Shown here piece by piece: positions 6,114 through 8,242 of a stretch of DNA of 8,242 nucleotides. The stretch spans positions 10,927-19,168 of the forward strand of contig DGPO01000022.1 in the NCBI GenBank assembly GCA_002390485.1, read 5' to 3'. The position numbers were made by a program, and so were the translations under genes. Position 1 is the first letter of the stretch, and every line of letters starts with the position of its first letter. Under the pieces are notes generated by a model. That model worked only from the letters and a program-made list of their open reading frames with translations. It searched no databases and had not been told where the DNA came from. This DNA comes from Halieaceae bacterium UBA4438. Lineage in GTDB: Bacteria > Pseudomonadota > Gammaproteobacteria > Pseudomonadales > Halieaceae.

Positions 6114-7274
6114 CTACACACCAAAGACGCGTCTGAAGTTATTCACGTAAAAGTTATCGAGCGTGCACGCGCTGTGATTTGCTAAAAACGCATCGAATGA
6201 TCCGAGTGGGTCTTTTCCACCCTCAATATGCGGGTAGTCGCTTGCGAACATGTACAGCTCGGCGTTTGAGTGCGCGATTAACGAGCCCACATCCTCAAAA
6301 GGGAAGGCGGTGAACCCCATTTGCTCCGTGATTTGCTCCGACGGCTTGCGCGACATGGAGGCAAGTTCAGGCTGGACACGGCTAAACGCGTGGACGGTGT
6401 TATCCAATATTTTCAAAAAGGAGGGCACCCAAGACGCGCCGAGTTCAACAGCTGCGCCTCTCAGCTTTCGGTGGCGCTCAAAGACACCACTGAGCACCAT
6501 GGCACTGATGAATCGCTCGGCCGCATGGTGAAGCACTGAATAGTCCAATGCCCTGACGTTTTCACCCCCGTCAAATGCGTCTTTGGGCAACGGCTTTCCG
6601 TTGTTAAACCAGGCCGGGTCAATGTGATAGTCACTGCCGCCAATATGAATTAAAAAGGGTACGCCGCTCTCTGCCAGCCTTGCCCAAAACGCGTCAAAAT
6701 CCGGGTGTCCGGGTGATTTGTCGCCACAGATGCGGTGCGGCACCCAAATGCCGCCCATTCCTGACTGCAGGGCAAACTCGAGCTCTTGCACGGCAAGGTC
6801 TGGATCGTCCAGCGAAATACAGGCCATTCCCATGAGGCGCTCGTCATCCCCGCAAAAAGCGGTCATGGCGCGTGTGTGTGCGCGAACCGCACCGTATTTA
6901 ACGCGGGTGCTGAGCTTTGTCGAAAATGGGGCTCTGGCGGAAAGTGTCGAGAAGATGATTTGTTTTTTGAAGCCCAGCATATCCAGCGCTTGCGAGCGAT
7001 GCCGCCCGTCAAATGCACCAAGTGCCTGAATTTCTTTTGACTGTGCGATCAACCCATCGCCCAAGGAGCGCAGGTGATTCAGATGTTCGTCTGAATGTTT
7101 GCCACCTTGACCGACCAGCACCGCAACCTCTTCTTCGGTGACGCTGGAGGCCGAGTAACTGGTCAGTGGAATTTGATCGCGAATATCCGGGTCAGCGAAA
7201 TCGCGTAAATGCGTGGGCAACTCCATGATGTGCCCGTCTGCATCGTAGATGGCTCTGTCGCCCGCGTAGGTCAT
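6114..7274 (-). CDS. Amidohydrolase family protein (Amidohydrolase_2, TIM-barrel metal-dependent hydrolase)
   Basis: A 386-residue protein of the amidohydrolase superfamily branch that includes ACMS decarboxylase and gamma-resorcylate decarboxylase. DADGHIME at 11-18 holds the first-strand metal motif, here D13-x-H15. H210 in FLIHIGG and the invariant D346 in FASDYPHIEGG fit the later metal and catalytic positions. VELGASW at 276-282 is also usual for this group. The protein may hydrolyse or decarboxylate an aromatic or cyclic acid; the substrate is not evident. The frame could open at a TTG at 7415, but I chose the ATG at 7274. GAGAGG lies 8 nt before it, the family N-terminus begins here, the extra 47 residues look like non-coding translation, and a promoter-like element lies within the extension. 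No signal peptide is seen. The gene stands alone, convergent with the aldolase-like gene and divergent from the YdjM-like gene. Confidence 0.9.
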   Translation of the reverse strand: MTYAGDRAIYDADGHIMELPTHLRDFADPDIRDQIPLTSYSASSVTEEEVAVLVGQGGKHSDEHLNHLRSLGDGLIAQSKEIQALGAFDGRHRSQALDMLGFKKQIIFSTLSARAPFSTKLSTRVKYGAVRAHTRAMTAFCGDDERLMGMACISLDDPDLAVQELEFALQSGMGGIWVPHRICGDKSPGHPDFDAFWARLAESGVPFLIHIGGSDYHIDPAWFNNGKPLPKDAFDGGENVRALDYSVLHHAAERFISAMVLSGVFERHRKLRGAAVELGASWVPSFLKILDNTVHAFSRVQPELASMSRKPSEQITEQMGFTAFPFEDVGSLIAHSNAELYMFASDYPHIEGGKDPLGSFDAFLANHSACTLDNFYVNNFRRVFGV

Positions 7275-7282
7275 GTCGTTCG

Positions 7283-7288
7283 CCTCTC
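7283..7288 (-). promoter_or_regulatory. Ribosome binding site fixing the amidohydrolase start
   Basis: The minus strand reads GAGAGG, 8 nt before the ATG at 7274. It decides between this ATG and the upstream TTG at 7415, which would add 47 residues unlike the family N-terminus. Confidence 0.6.
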
Positions 7289-7341
7289 TTGTTATTGTTA
7301 AGCTGCTATTGTTGGGCGCCTCGATTGAGTACCCAGTAATT

Positions 7342-7369
7342 ATTGTATGCCGGGTCAGTGTAACGACAG
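7342..7369 (-). promoter_or_regulatory. Candidate promoter of the amidohydrolase gene
   Basis: On the minus strand TACAAT (7347-7342) matches the -10 consensus at five of six positions. A weak -35, CTGTCG (7369-7364), lies 16 nt upstream. Transcription would start near 7335, leaving a leader of about 60 nt before the ATG at 7274. The surrounding stretch is richer in A and T than the flanking genes. Confidence 0.35.
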
Positions 7370-7498
7370 TTCGGGCGTGCGTGCAAAACCGGCCCCCAGC
7401 GTCTTCATGTGTCAATGGGGCGTCGTCTTGAGGTAGTCTCTGGGACCTTGTTGATTAATCCCTCAAGTGTACGAAACGTTGGCAGCTTTGGAGTCGAT

Positions 7499-8242
7499 AT
7501 GGATCCCTTAAGTCAGGCGGTGCTGGGCTCAGTTGCGTCTCAATCGGTGCGCAACAAAACCAGTCTAATCAGAGTCGGTACCATCGGTGCCCTTGCCGGA
7601 ATGGCGCCTGATCTTGATGTGCTGATTCAATCGGCTACGGACCCACTGCTGTCACTGGAGTACCACCGGCAGTTCACCCATTCGCTCATTTTTATTCCGT
7701 TGGGTGCGGCGCTCTGTGCTTTAGCTTTTTGGCCCTTCGTCCGTCGTCACATGAGCTACCAGCAGGTCTGGCTGGTCGCGCTCGTGGGCTACGCTACTCA
7801 CGGTTTGCTCGACGCCTGCACGACCTACGGCACGATGTTACTTTGGCCGTTCTCTGATGCACGCATTGCGTGGAGTAACATCTCGGTGGTGGATCCGTTA
7901 TTCACGCTGCCTTTACTGGCTGCGGCGGTGTTGGCCGGGGTCAATCAGTCGATCCTCACTGCACGTCTCGGTATGGTTTGGGGCTTGATGTATCTCGCGT
8001 TCGGACTGGTGCAGCAGGATCGAGCGACGACGGCGGGCGAAGCGCTTGCTGCGAGTCGAGGACACGACTTGGTGGTTGTTTCATCCAAGCCCAGCTTTGG
8101 CAATATCCTGCTCTGGAAAGTCATTTACGAGCACGACGATCGGTACTACGTCGACGCGGTTCGGGTCGCCACTGGTATCCAGCTACTGGAGGGCGATAAC
8201 GTTGCTCGGCTCCACATTGAAACGCATTTTCCGTGGCTGGAT
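7499..8242 (+). CDS. Membrane-bound metal-dependent hydrolase, YdjM/DUF457 family, N-terminal part
   Basis: The frame is open from ATG 7499 to the window edge (248 residues), so the C-terminus is missing. The start MDPLSQAVLGS is the hallmark opening of YdjM-type inner-membrane proteins. It is followed by GALAGMAPDLDVL near 30-42, HRQFTHSL near 56-63, and YATHGLLDACTTYGT near 98-112 with WPFSDARIAWSNIS after it. The paired Asp and His in these motifs are the presumed metal ligands. Hydrophobic stretches at about 62-80, 90-102, 133-148 and 155-170 look membrane-spanning. The region after about 172 is soluble and more polar. A GGAG site at 7490-7493 lies 5 nt before the ATG. In E. coli the family member YdjM is induced by the SOS response, but I saw no LexA box here. 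The enzymatic activity of the family is poorly defined. Confidence 0.88.
   Translation, partial: MDPLSQAVLGSVASQSVRNKTSLIRVGTIGALAGMAPDLDVLIQSATDPLLSLEYHRQFTHSLIFIPLGAALCALAFWPFVRRHMSYQQVWLVALVGYATHGLLDACTTYGTMLLWPFSDARIAWSNISVVDPLFTLPLLAAAVLAGVNQSILTARLGMVWGLMYLAFGLVQQDRATTAGEALAASRGHDLVVVSSKPSFGNILLWKVIYEHDDRYYVDAVRVATGIQLLEGDNVARLHIETHFPWLD

Noticed and set aside
7448..7475. TTGTTG-N16-TACGAA as a promoter for the YdjM-like gene
   Set aside because: Each hexamer has only three consensus matches, so the promoter of this gene remains unassigned.
7275..7498. LexA (SOS) box upstream of the YdjM-like gene
   Set aside because: Searched by eye because E. coli ydjM is LexA-controlled; no CTGT-N8-ACAG type palindrome was found.
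1..8242. CRISPR array, tRNA, rRNA, insertion sequence or attachment site
   Set aside because: No regularly spaced repeats, transposase or integrase coding, terminal inverted repeats or RNA-gene signatures were seen on either strand.

Overview
The window reads as bacterial chromosomal DNA of fairly high GC with tightly packed genes. It shows no mobile element, rRNA, tRNA or CRISPR array. The gene mix suggests a Gammaproteobacterium, possibly a marine heterotroph of the OM60/NOR5 (Halieaceae) kind: a Tdh/Kbl threonine-degradation pair, a carotenoid-oxygenase-family dioxygenase, an HSL-type esterase, a YdjM-type membrane protein and an Amidohydrolase_2 enzyme. This placement is inferred from family content and general sequence character and was not tested by any search.

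Layout: the left two thirds are read on the minus strand. From 5047 leftwards come tdh (threonine 3-dehydrogenase), kbl (glycine C-acetyltransferase), an unrecognised lipoprotein, a carotenoid oxygenase (RPE65/lignostilbene dioxygenase family) and the N-terminal part of an HSL-family alpha/beta hydrolase that runs off the left edge. tdh and kbl are one base apart and surely co-transcribed. The oxygenase and hydrolase are 38 nt apart and probably share a transcript. The lipoprotein has its own likely -10 element.

Divergent from tdh is a class II aldolase/adducin-family protein (5252-5983, plus). It converges on an Amidohydrolase_2-family gene (6114-7274, minus), and the gap between them holds two GC-rich stem-loops. 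A divergent gap then leads to a YdjM/DUF457-type membrane metal-dependent hydrolase that runs off the right edge.

Functionally, tdh and kbl form the two-step route from L-threonine to glycine plus acetyl-CoA. Their order, tdh then kbl, is the reverse of E. coli. The oxygenase and hydrolase could act in sequence on an apocarotenoid, stilbene or other lignin-like substrate, but the substrate cannot be read from the sequence. The aldolase-family protein keeps its three zinc histidines but has alanine where fuculose aldolase has its catalytic glutamate, so classical aldolase activity is doubtful.

I see no strong sign of a wholly new multi-gene system. The items most worth a second look are the catalytic substitution in the aldolase-like protein, the oxygenase/esterase pair, the unknown lipoprotein, the blocked in-frame start upstream of the oxygenase, and the inverted repeat upstream of tdh.
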